Shown: positions 1-6,533 of the stretch, piece by piece
How the letters are laid out: each line of letters begins with the position of its first letter
How positions within the stretch are numbered: position 1 is the first letter of the stretch
From: Verrucomicrobiales bacterium
GTDB taxonomy: Bacteria > Verrucomicrobiota > Verrucomicrobiia > Limisphaerales > RI-55
Length of the DNA: 6,561 bases
NCBI GenBank assembly: GCA_003484235.1
Contig: DNDP01000367.1
Location: 1 to 6,561, forward strand
Direction of reading: 5' to 3'
Notes under the pieces: model-generated
What the model was told of the DNA's origin: nothing
The model's input: the letters and a program-made list of their open reading frames with translations, nothing else
The model's database searches: none
Position numbers and translations under genes: made by a program

Positions 1-301
1 GAACTCGTGGACGCCGATTGTAGCCGCGCATCTCGACCACCCACAGGCAGCCATCAGCATCAAACTCCATCGCGACCGGATCCTGGACCATGGGTTCGCT
101 GGCGAAGAGCTCGATGACATGGGATGACTCGGCGAGCTTGAAAGTCTCCAGTTCCTCCTCGGGAGACAGCACCGGCGCCGGCGGCATACGCCAATGTTCC
201 GGAAGCGCAAGCTGCACCTCGCCCCGCCGGTCACCCTGCTGCGCACTGGCGATGCCGATGCCCGGAAGAAGCATCACAAGGACGGCCAGTCGTGCATTCA
301 T
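1..301 (-). CDS. PVC-type putative membrane-bound dehydrogenase, N-terminal part (runs off left edge)
   Basis: This open frame starts with ATG at 301 on the minus strand and reads 100 codons to the window edge without a stop; the 3' part lies outside. An in-frame TGA lies upstream with no other ATG between, so the start is well supported, although no Shine-Dalgarno is visible. Residues 1-20 form a signal peptide (basic MNAR, hydrophobic core, cleavage likely after ASA before QQ), so the protein is exported. Residues 42-56 (APVLSPEEELETFKL) and 61-94, including ASEPMVQDPVAMEFD and LWVVEMRGY, match the conserved start of the planctomycete/verrucomicrobial family modelled as TIGR02604 (N-terminal 'putative membrane-bound dehydrogenase' domain). 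Known members continue into a beta-propeller related to sugar dehydrogenases and often end in HEAT repeats and a CxxCH haem-binding domain; none of that is visible here. The substrate is unknown, and the dehydrogenase name rests on family annotation. The gene lies 87 bp downstream of a sulfatase on the same strand, suggesting one transcript. Confidence 0.85.
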   Translation of the reverse strand, partial: MNARLAVLVMLLPGIGIASAQQGDRRGEVQLALPEHWRMPPAPVLSPEEELETFKLAESSHVIELFASEPMVQDPVAMEFDADGCLWVVEMRGYNRRPRV

Positions 302-388
302 GGGACAACGGATTGATGCCGCAGAATGAACACCAATTCAACCAATTCGCCGCGCAAGCAACTGCTGAAGGAATGATGGCGGGCTGCG
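302..388 (-). other. Short intergenic spacer in the sulfatase-dehydrogenase pair
   Basis: The 87 bp between the sulfatase stop and the downstream start hold no gene, no evident terminator hairpin with a T-run and no recognisable promoter, which is consistent with co-transcription. The plus strand reads ACCAATTC twice (332-339 and 341-348), a 9-bp-period direct repeat whose role is unknown. Confidence 0.5.
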
Positions 389-2152
389 TCACTTCACGCG
401 CCGCAGCATGAGCAGCCGAAAATCCATCACCTGCGATCCCGGAATTTCGAGCGCTTTCAGCGTGAGGGTCCCGGCTCCCTTCTCCAGCCGGATCCTTCCC
501 AGGTTCATGGGCCGAAAGTCCTGGTCGTAGGATTCCTGGCGTTCGATGCGGTCCTGCGCGGCGCCAATGAGCGCAGGTTCATGGGCGTCGCTGACGCGAC
601 CCACCAACCGGCTGTCACGGAAACTCAGCTCGACGGTTGACCCAACATCGGCCGCCGGACAGGTGTAATACAGCTCGACGTCGAACTCGCCCGCCTTCGG
701 GACCTCGATGTCCCAGGTGATCGCGTCGTCCGTCGACTTCCACTGGGTAAAGAACGACGCGTTGGGAAAGCGGTTCGAGCGCTTGATGCCGCCACTGGCC
801 TTGCCGTCGCGGGCGGGCAGCTGCGTGAACTCCGCATCCGGATGCCCGACGATGAACGGCCGCTGATCGTGCGCCGGACCGAAGTCCGCCATCACCTCGT
901 CGCGCCAGCGCATCGCGGCCAGCTTCAAGGTGCCGGCGATTGCCGGAAACTGCGCTGTCACATTCGTCCGCTGGCCTGGATCGGTCTGCATGTCGAAGAG
1001 CTGGCCGGCATCGTCCAGCCGATACCGCTGGCTGCGCACGCTGATCTTCCCGTTCCAGTGCGAATACACGTGGCGGTCAGGCCACCGGGTATCGTCGCTG
1101 ACCAGCAGCTTTGCCAGGCTCTTCCCGTCCACGGGATGGGCGGTGCGCAGCCGCACATCACTGACGTGGGCGAGAGTGGGCAGCAGATCGATGGCGCTGG
1201 CAATCTGCGAAATCCTTTTGCGTGGCGGGATCTTGCCCGGCCATCGGACCAGCAGGGGGGACCGCACTCCGCCTTCGTCGGTGGTTCCTTTGCGGCCCTT
1301 CATCCCGCCGTTCCAACGCCAGCTGTTGGGACCGTTGTCGGTGAGGTAGATGACGATCGTGTCGTCGACCAGCCTGAGTTCCTCGAGCTTGGCCAGCAGC
1401 CGGCCGACATTCCAATCGATGTTCTCGACCATCGCGAGGGCCGCGCGCGTGAACTCGACCTCCTCCTTCTCGGGCTCGCGATGGCGCTGGGTGATCTCCT
1501 TTTCCTTGAACCGCTCCCAAAACTCGTCCGGCACCTGCATGGGCGAGTGGGGCGTGTTGTAGGGCACGTAGCAGAGAAACGGCCGGTTGCGGTTGGCCTC
1601 CATGAATGCCATTGCGTGGTCCGTGAGGTCGTCGATGATGAATCCCCTGCCCTTCACGATGCGGCCGTTCTGCTCGAGCATCGGATCAAAGTAGTTCGCC
1701 CAGTGACCGGAGCAGAAGCCGTAGAACTCGTCGAAGCCGCGGGCATTCGGATGATACGGCCACTGCATCCCGTTGTGCCATTTGCCGAAAGCGCCGGTGG
1801 CGTAGCCCGCCCGTTTGAAGACATCGCCCATGGTCGTCTCGTCGAGGTCCAGCCGCTCGCCACCCGCCGACGTTGAATAGACGTTCCCGCGCGGATGCCA
1901 GCGGCCGGTGAGAAGCTCGGCCCGCGTCGGCGAGCAGACCGGGCTGACAAAGAAGTGCTCGAAAGTCGCGCCATCCCGGGCCAGCGAATCGATGTTCGGC
2001 GTCGCGAGGTTGGTGTTCCCATGAAGGCTCAGGTCGCCCCACCCCTGGTCGTCGGCGAGAATGATCACGATGTTCGGCTGGCGGGCGTGGATTGGGCAAC
2101 TGGCCATCATGAGTACGCCAATGAACAACCCGGCAAGTTTTCGACGAAGCAT
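389..2152 (-). CDS. Exported Cys-type sulfatase (arylsulfatase family) with C-terminal beta-sandwich-like domain
   Basis: This 587-residue protein should hydrolyse sulfate esters, probably on a sulfated glycan, outside the cytoplasm. The sulfatase core spans about residues 26-430. It opens with the metal-binding segment NIVIILADDQGWGD (D34, D35). The active-site signature is C73-S-P-T-R77, so Cys73 should be converted to formylglycine by a maturase encoded elsewhere. GKWHNG (K124, H126), TPHSP (H202), LTDNGPN (D272, N273 as metal ligands) and MKGRKGTTDEGG (K285 or K288) complete the expected active site, and nothing essential is missing. Residues about 455-587 are predicted by eye to be beta-rich and resemble the C-terminal appendage of many PVC sulfatases, possibly glycan-binding. 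The N-terminus is a signal sequence; C19 in MASC gives a weak lipobox, so a lipoprotein is possible, but cleavage after PIHA is also plausible. An in-frame TAG sits four codons before the ATG, fixing the start. There is no Shine-Dalgarno. The SulfAtlas subfamily and substrate cannot be told from sequence alone. Confidence 0.95.
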   Translation of the reverse strand: MLRRKLAGLFIGVLMMASCPIHARQPNIVIILADDQGWGDLSLHGNTNLATPNIDSLARDGATFEHFFVSPVCSPTRAELLTGRWHPRGNVYSTSAGGERLDLDETTMGDVFKRAGYATGAFGKWHNGMQWPYHPNARGFDEFYGFCSGHWANYFDPMLEQNGRIVKGRGFIIDDLTDHAMAFMEANRNRPFLCYVPYNTPHSPMQVPDEFWERFKEKEITQRHREPEKEEVEFTRAALAMVENIDWNVGRLLAKLEELRLVDDTIVIYLTDNGPNSWRWNGGMKGRKGTTDEGGVRSPLLVRWPGKIPPRKRISQIASAIDLLPTLAHVSDVRLRTAHPVDGKSLAKLLVSDDTRWPDRHVYSHWNGKISVRSQRYRLDDAGQLFDMQTDPGQRTNVTAQFPAIAGTLKLAAMRWRDEVMADFGPAHDQRPFIVGHPDAEFTQLPARDGKASGGIKRSNRFPNASFFTQWKSTDDAITWDIEVPKAGEFDVELYYTCPAADVGSTVELSFRDSRLVGRVSDAHEPALIGAAQDRIERQESYDQDFRPMNLGRIRLEKGAGTLTLKALEIPGSQVMDFRLLMLRRVK

Positions 2153-2199
2153 GAGCTGAGACTACCGACCGACATCAACGCCGGCAAACCGAGTCTCAC

Positions 2200-2212
2200 C
2201 AAAGGGCCTTTG
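2200..2212. repeat. 13-bp dyad, possible operator upstream of the sulfatase
   Basis: CAAAGGGCCTTTG has two perfect 6-bp arms around a single central base. It ends 48 bp before the sulfatase start, where an operator could sit. The symmetry is seen directly; regulator binding is inference, and a dyad of this size can arise by chance. Confidence 0.3.
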
Positions 2213-2392
2213 CGGGCATCTCCGACAGCCCAAGATCCCCTTCCCCCCAGCTGCCCCAGAATCCGAGCCACGATTCCCGGCGACGATTTTGAAGGTTTTT
2301 GCCGCAGAGTCGCCACTCCGCTCCCAGCCGTGATTGTTCCGGCTCTACGGGCGCTGATTCGGGCGGGAAATTCACTTGGGAACGAAGCATTC

Positions 2393-2405
2393 GCCGATTT
2401 TCGGC
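2393..2405. repeat. Small hairpin GCCGA-TTT-TCGGC upstream of smc
   Basis: Perfect 5-bp arms with a 3-base loop. No T-run follows on either strand, so it does not read as a Rho-independent terminator. It immediately precedes the DnaA-box-like 9-mer at 2406-2414. Its function is unknown. Confidence 0.3.
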
Positions 2406-2414
2406 TGTGAATAA
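2406..2414 (-). promoter_or_regulatory. Single DnaA-box-like 9-mer
   Basis: The minus strand reads TTATTCACA, which fits the classical DnaA-box consensus TTATNCACA exactly. It lies 67 bp upstream of the preferred smc start. I see no cluster of further boxes and no AT-rich unwinding element, so it is not evidence for an origin. At most it could be a DnaA site regulating smc. By simple arithmetic, finding one such match by chance in a window of this length on either strand has a probability of the order of 0.2. Confidence 0.25.
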
Positions 2415-2419
2415 CTTAC

Positions 2420-2433
2420 CCCAATATCTTGGG
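2420..2433. repeat. Small hairpin CCCAA-TATC-TTGGG upstream of smc
   Basis: Perfect 5-bp arms with a 4-base loop, 47 bp before the preferred smc ATG. It could be an operator half-site pair or a structure in the smc leader. A pyrimidine-rich stretch follows, but without a clear T-run. Confidence 0.3.
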
Positions 2434-2480
2434 TCTTTGCTCTTGATTGACCCCTCCTAATGGTATTTTCTCGCTGGCGT

Positions 2481-5400
2481 ATGTATCTCAAGAACCTCAC
2501 CGTTTTGGGCTTCAAGAGCTTTGCGGACAAGACGTCTCTCAATTTCCTGCCGGGGGTGACGGCCATCGTCGGCCCCAACGGCTGCGGGAAATCGAACGTT
2601 TCGGACGCCATCCGGTGGGTGCTCGGCGAGCAGTCGGCCAAGGCGCTCCGGGGAAAGGAGATGGCCGACGTCATCTTCAACGGCACCGACAAGCGCAAGC
2701 CGCTGGGTCTGGCGGAGGTTTCGCTCACCCTGGGCGACGTCGACGACGAGCAGCTCCGGGCGGCCGGGGTGGACATCGGCTACAACGAGATCACCGTCAC
2801 CCGCCGGGTGTTCCGCGACGGCGGTTCCGAGTATTTCATCAACAAGACCCCCTGCCGGTTGAAGGACATCCAGCAGCTGTTCATGGGCACGGGTGTCGGG
2901 CGCACCAGCTACTCGATCATGGCGCAGGGCAACATCACCCAGCTCCTGTCCAGCAAACCGGAGGATCGACGGATCGTCTTCGAGGAGGCGGCCGGCATCA
3001 CGCGGTTCAAGGCCCAAAAGAAGGAAGCGCTGCGCAAGCTCGAATACACCGAGCAAAACCTCCTGCGCGTCGGTGATCTCATCCGGGAGGTCAAGCGCCA
3101 GATCGGGTCGCTTCAACGCCAGGCCGGCAAGGCGCGGCGTTACAAGCAGCTCATGACCGAACTGCAGCACCTCGACACCCAGCTCGCGCGGCATCAGTTC
3201 GACATCCTGCACACGGAAATTTCCGACCGCCGCACCCGCATGGAGGAACTGCGGAATTCAATCGACCAGGGCAAGACGGACATTCTGCAGACTGAGGACG
3301 AGGTGTTGCAGCTGCGCGAACGCCTCGGCGAACTGGAACACCAGATCAGCGAATCCCAGCAGCAGGGCATGGAGCTGAAGTCGCAGATCGAGCGCCAGGA
3401 AAACCGCGCCCAGTTCAACCAGCAGCGTCTGCGTGAGATTGAAACCCAGCACGCCGGGGCGCTGGCCGAGATCACCCAGTGCGACGAACGCCGGCTCGCC
3501 GCCGAGCAGGAACTGGAAAGCGTCAAGGCGCGCATCGAGGAATCGGCCGCCAAGGTGGACCAGCAGCGGGCGCAGCTGGAAGAGAAGCGGGAGGCGCTGC
3601 GGCAGGTGGACCAGGAACTGATCCAGCGCCAGGACGAGCTTCGCAAGGCCCAGTCCGAAGCTTTTGGCGCCGCCCAGAACCTCACCCGGCTGCGCAATGA
3701 ACTCACCGCCCTCGAACTGCAGAAGCGCGGCAACGTCGTGCGGCTCGAAAAGCTTTCCGCCGAAAAGATCCAGCTCGAGGAGGAGCGCACCCGGCTCGAG
3801 GCACGGCTCGGTGAATTCACCGCGCTGGTCGAGACCGAGACCCTGAACGTGCAGACCCGCCGCGGCACCGTCGAGGAACGCCAGCAGCGCCTGCGCGCCC
3901 TGCAGGGGGAGCTTTCCCAGGCGTCGACCGCACTGGATCAGCTCCTCCGCGAGCAGGCGGAAAAGCGTTCGCGCCGCCAGGTGCTGGTCGATCTCGACAC
4001 CGCGCACGAGGGCTTTGGCGAAGGCACGCTGGCGGCTCTCAAGGGCGCCGGGGGAGTGCTTGGCTCGCTTGCCGACAAGATCCGGGTTCCGAATGAGTAC
4101 GTGCCGGCGGTCGAGGCCGCGCTGGGGCACAACCTCCAGCTCGTCCTCACGGAACAGCCCGAGGCCGCCGAGCAGATCCTTGCCGACCTGCGGACCAACA
4201 AACGCGGCAAAGCGAGCATCGCGGCGCTGGGGCTGTGCGCGACCGGCATGCCGCCTCTCAGTGGGGCTGCCGCCGTTTCGCCCACTTCCGGGCCAACGAG
4301 CGCGCTTGATGTCATCGAGTCCGACGATTCCGTCCGTCCGTTGCTCGCTTCGTTGCTGGGCGACACCCGGATTGTCGACGATCTGGCAGCCGCCACCGCC
4401 GCTCACCGCACGTCCGGAGGCCGGCTCGACTTCGTCACGCGAACCGGGGAATTGCTGAATCGTCACGGCGTCTTCACGGGTGGCCATGCCAACGGCAACG
4501 GCAAGGGCTCCGCCTCCATCCTCGCGCGCAAGAACCAGATCGATGCCCTCAACGCCGAAGTGGCGGCCCTCCAGGCCCGGGGGGAGGAGGCCAGCCGGGC
4601 GAAGGGCGCGCTCCAGAGCGAACAGACGGAACTGCAGGCCAGCCTGCAGGACGCGCAGACCGAGCTGCGCCAGCAGGAGGTGGCCGTGGCCACCCGCCGC
4701 GGCGAGGTCACCGCCCTGCAGCAGTCGCACCGGTCACTGGGGCAGAAGATCGAGACGGTCGTCTACGAAGTGCAGAGCCTCGCCGAACAGGATCGGGAAG
4801 GAAACGAGAAGCGCACCGCCCTGGGCCAGCGCATCGCGGACCTCGAACAGCTGGACCGGACCGCACAGGAACGGGTGGCGGAGCTGAACACCGGTCTGGA
4901 CGCGCAGCGGTCGGCCCGCGAGGCGGCCAACACCACCCTGACGGAGGCGAAGGTGGCATTTGCCGCGGACGAGCAGTTGCTGGCCTCGCTGCGTCGCCAG
5001 CAGCCGCCGCTGGAACAGCGCATTCACGAGCTCACCCATCAGGCGGCCCAACGGCGCCGGGAATCCGAGGAATGCCTCAGCCGCAAGGCTCACAGCGAGG
5101 CCGAGATCGCGGACTCCCGCACACAGATCGAGCGCCTCCAGCATGAGCGGGAACAGGTCAACGCCCACACCGCGCTGCTCGCCGGCCAGCGCGACGAACA
5201 GCAGGGCGTCATTTCCGGGCGTGAGGAGCAGCTGCGCACCCAGCGCCATGCCCTGGCCGAGCAGCAGCAGCAACGGAGCTCGGTCGAGGTGGAACTCGCC
5301 CAGAAGGAGATGGCGGCCGTCAACCTCCGCGAGCGCATCCAGGAAAAATACCACGTGAACCTGGACGACGTCCGCAGCGAGTGCATCACCATCACCTACG

Positions 5401-6248
5401 CCGACGAGGGCCCGGCACGGGTCCAGACGGTTTCGGCCGAGGAAATGGAGCAGGCGGGCGTCGCCACCGACTGGAAGGCCGTGGCCGAACAGGTGGCCGC
5501 CCTGCAGAAGCGGATCGACGAGATGGGGCCGGTCAATGTCGTGGCGATCGAGGAGTACGAGGAGGCGGAGGAACGCTACAACTTCCTCACCCGGCAGAAC
5601 GACGACCTCGTCAACGCCAAGGCCGAGCTGCTCGAGGTGTTGAACCGGATCAACACGCAGACCAAGGAGATGTTCGTCACGACGTTCAACCAGATCCGTG
5701 AGAACTTCCAGGGGCTGTTCGTCGAGATCTTCGGCGGCGGCAAGGCGGATCTGCTGCTGGCGGAGTCGGAGGACGTCCTCGAGTCCGGCATCGACATCGT
5801 GGCCCGGCCGCCCGGCAAGCAGCTGCAGAGCATTTCGCTCCTGTCCGGCGGCGAGCAGACCATGACCGCCGTCGCCCTGCTCTTCGCCATCTATCAGGTG
5901 AAGCCGAGTCCGTTCTGCGTGCTGGACGAGCTCGACGCCCCGCTCGACGAGTCGAACATCAACCGCTTCGTGCGCGTCCTGAAGCGGTTCCTCGAGCAGT
6001 CACAGTTCATCATCATCACGCACAACAAGCGGACGATCGGCATGGCCGACGTGCTCTACGGCGTGACGATGCAGGAGCACGGTGTCAGCCGGATCGTGAG
6101 CGTGAAGTTCCACAAGGCCGAGGAACAGATCACCGATCACCAGCCGAAGGACCTCGTCCCGAAGGCCCAGGGCCAGGACCAGCTCGAAGCGATGGAAGAC
6201 TCCCCCCATACGCGGGAAGAGACGCTGGAGATCGCGATGGCGAAGTAG
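2481..6248 (+). CDS. smc: Chromosome partition/condensation ATPase SMC
   Basis: SMC is the ATPase of the bacterial condensin (with ScpA and ScpB, not encoded here); it compacts the chromosome and helps separate sister origins. I chose ATG 2481 because it gives MYLKNLTVLGFKSFADKT, the usual SMC N-terminus. An in-frame ATG at 2460 would add only MVFSRWR. Neither start has a Shine-Dalgarno. With the 2481 start the protein is 1255 residues, slightly longer than the roughly 1190 of Bacillus SMC. The N-terminal head holds Walker A GPNGCGKSN (31-39, K37), the arginine-finger segment KALRG (R57), the Q-loop SYSIMAQG (Q149) and FEEAAGI. The first coiled coil runs about 177-503. The hinge is about 506-683, with the conserved GVFTGG near its end. 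The second coiled coil is about 684-1065. The C-terminal head has signature LSGGE (1121-1125), Walker B VLDELDAPLD (D1149, E1150) and the switch histidine in IIITHNK (H1181). All catalytic motifs are intact. An acidic, Gln-rich tail of about 45 residues follows. The hinge contains a Pro/Ser/Thr/Ala-rich insert at about 587-608. Confidence 0.97.
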   Translation: MYLKNLTVLGFKSFADKTSLNFLPGVTAIVGPNGCGKSNVSDAIRWVLGEQSAKALRGKEMADVIFNGTDKRKPLGLAEVSLTLGDVDDEQLRAAGVDIGYNEITVTRRVFRDGGSEYFINKTPCRLKDIQQLFMGTGVGRTSYSIMAQGNITQLLSSKPEDRRIVFEEAAGITRFKAQKKEALRKLEYTEQNLLRVGDLIREVKRQIGSLQRQAGKARRYKQLMTELQHLDTQLARHQFDILHTEISDRRTRMEELRNSIDQGKTDILQTEDEVLQLRERLGELEHQISESQQQGMELKSQIERQENRAQFNQQRLREIETQHAGALAEITQCDERRLAAEQELESVKARIEESAAKVDQQRAQLEEKREALRQVDQELIQRQDELRKAQSEAFGAAQNLTRLRNELTALELQKRGNVVRLEKLSAEKIQLEEERTRLEARLGEFTALVETETLNVQTRRGTVEERQQRLRALQGELSQASTALDQLLREQAEKRSRRQVLVDLDTAHEGFGEGTLAALKGAGGVLGSLADKIRVPNEYVPAVEAALGHNLQLVLTEQPEAAEQILADLRTNKRGKASIAALGLCATGMPPLSGAAAVSPTSGPTSALDVIESDDSVRPLLASLLGDTRIVDDLAAATAAHRTSGGRLDFVTRTGELLNRHGVFTGGHANGNGKGSASILARKNQIDALNAEVAALQARGEEASRAKGALQSEQTELQASLQDAQTELRQQEVAVATRRGEVTALQQSHRSLGQKIETVVYEVQSLAEQDREGNEKRTALGQRIADLEQLDRTAQERVAELNTGLDAQRSAREAANTTLTEAKVAFAADEQLLASLRRQQPPLEQRIHELTHQAAQRRRESEECLSRKAHSEAEIADSRTQIERLQHEREQVNAHTALLAGQRDEQQGVISGREEQLRTQRHALAEQQQQRSSVEVELAQKEMAAVNLRERIQEKYHVNLDDVRSECITITYADEGPARVQTVSAEEMEQAGVATDWKAVAEQVAALQKRIDEMGPVNVVAIEEYEEAEERYNFLTRQNDDLVNAKAELLEVLNRINTQTKEMFVTTFNQIRENFQGLFVEIFGGGKADLLLAESEDVLESGIDIVARPPGKQLQSISLLSGGEQTMTAVALLFAIYQVKPSPFCVLDELDAPLDESNINRFVRVLKRFLEQSQFIIITHNKRTIGMADVLYGVTMQEHGVSRIVSVKFHKAEEQITDHQPKDLVPKAQGQDQLEAMEDSPHTREETLEIAMAK

Positions 6249-6331
6249 CCGGTGTTTCTTGCGGGCGAATACAGATGGGGAAAGCGAGCGCCCTGACCGG
6301 CGGGTGACTTCATCCCAATTGTCAATAGTGA

Positions 6332-6396
6332 GAACTGACCCCTGCTATGGGGTGGTTTCGTCAAGGAGGGAGATGTGTTTTTTTGGTGGTCAGTTC
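6332..6396. repeat. 9-bp inverted repeat pair GAACTGACC / GGTCAGTTC
   Basis: GAACTGACC at 6332-6340 and its exact reverse complement at 6388-6396 are separated by 47 bp. The match does not extend meaningfully beyond nine bases. It could be paired binding sites of a transposase, the ends of a very short element or a remnant of one; chance cannot be excluded. Confidence 0.45.
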
Positions 6397-6459
6397 ATGA
6401 GGGGTTCGGTGGGTTCAAGGACAGCTTTGAGCCTGGCGCTTAAGTGACCTTTGCCGCGC

Positions 6460-6533
6460 GTGGGGAGAACCGCGGTCAAGGTGGAGCGCAGCGAGGCACG
6501 AGCGAGCAATACCTTGAGGGCGGTTCTCCCCAC
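6460..6533. repeat. Long imperfect inverted repeat (23-bp arms, 28-base loop)
   Basis: The left arm at 6460-6482 begins GTGGGGAGAACCGC and ends TCAAGGT. The right arm at 6511-6533 is its reverse complement except for two adjacent mismatches in the middle (21 of 23 pairs). The loop (6483-6510) is itself repetitive, with AGCGCAGCGAGG and GAGCGAGC motifs typical of intergenic palindromic repeats. No T-run follows, so an intrinsic terminator is unlikely as such, although the stem could still stabilise an RNA 3' end. It may be a REP/BIME-like unit or part of a mobile element. Confidence 0.8.

Larger units (their letters stand above)
2153..2480. promoter_or_regulatory. Divergent promoter region between sulfatase and smc
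   Basis: The two genes are read away from each other, so both promoters must lie in these roughly 330 bp. I see no convincing coding frame here. No strong sigma-70-type pair stands out. On the minus strand TTGCCG and TAGTCT are 17 bp apart, but the -10 would end only six bases from the sulfatase ATG. On the plus strand TATCTT (2425-2430) is a weak -10 candidate without a good -35. The half nearer smc is more AT-rich (about 2361-2450) and holds two small hairpins and a DnaA-box-like 9-mer, listed separately. CAAAGGGCCTTTG at 2200-2212 is a dyad on the sulfatase side. Confidence 0.6.

Noticed and set aside
90..329. Plus-strand open frame of 79 codons at the left edge
   Set aside because: It lies antisense to the recognised PVC dehydrogenase-type N-terminus with its signal peptide. 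The Ser/Arg-rich translation has no family features.
842..1876. Long plus-strand open frame of 344 codons across the sulfatase
   Set aside because: It is antisense to the sulfatase, which has every catalytic motif of its family. The product resembles no family, and its length follows from high GC content.
2153..2480. A replication origin suggested by one DnaA-box-like site
   Set aside because: There is only one clear box, with no box cluster or AT-rich unwinding stretch and no dnaA, dnaN or parA/parB neighbours.
2457..3212. Minus-strand open frame of 251 codons over the smc N-terminal head
   Set aside because: It is a shadow of the highly conserved SMC head coding sequence, with no recognisable domain of its own.
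3258..4730. Minus-strand open frame of 490 codons within smc
   Set aside because: It is antisense to the coiled-coil and hinge region of smc. The Leu/Arg/Gly-rich translation is what GC-rich coiled-coil DNA gives on the opposite strand.
2481..6248. SMC-like defence or repair ATPase (RecN, SbcC or Wadjet JetC type) instead of housekeeping SMC
   Set aside because: The MYLKNLTVLGFKSFADKT start, full-length arms, SMC hinge with GVFTGG and the bacterial SMC head signatures identify canonical Smc. No partner defence genes are adjacent.
6259..6447. Plus-strand open frame of 62 codons just after smc
   Set aside because: It runs through the inverted repeat at 6332-6396 and the T-run, has no Shine-Dalgarno and shows no domain. 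It is more likely a chance frame in repeat DNA.
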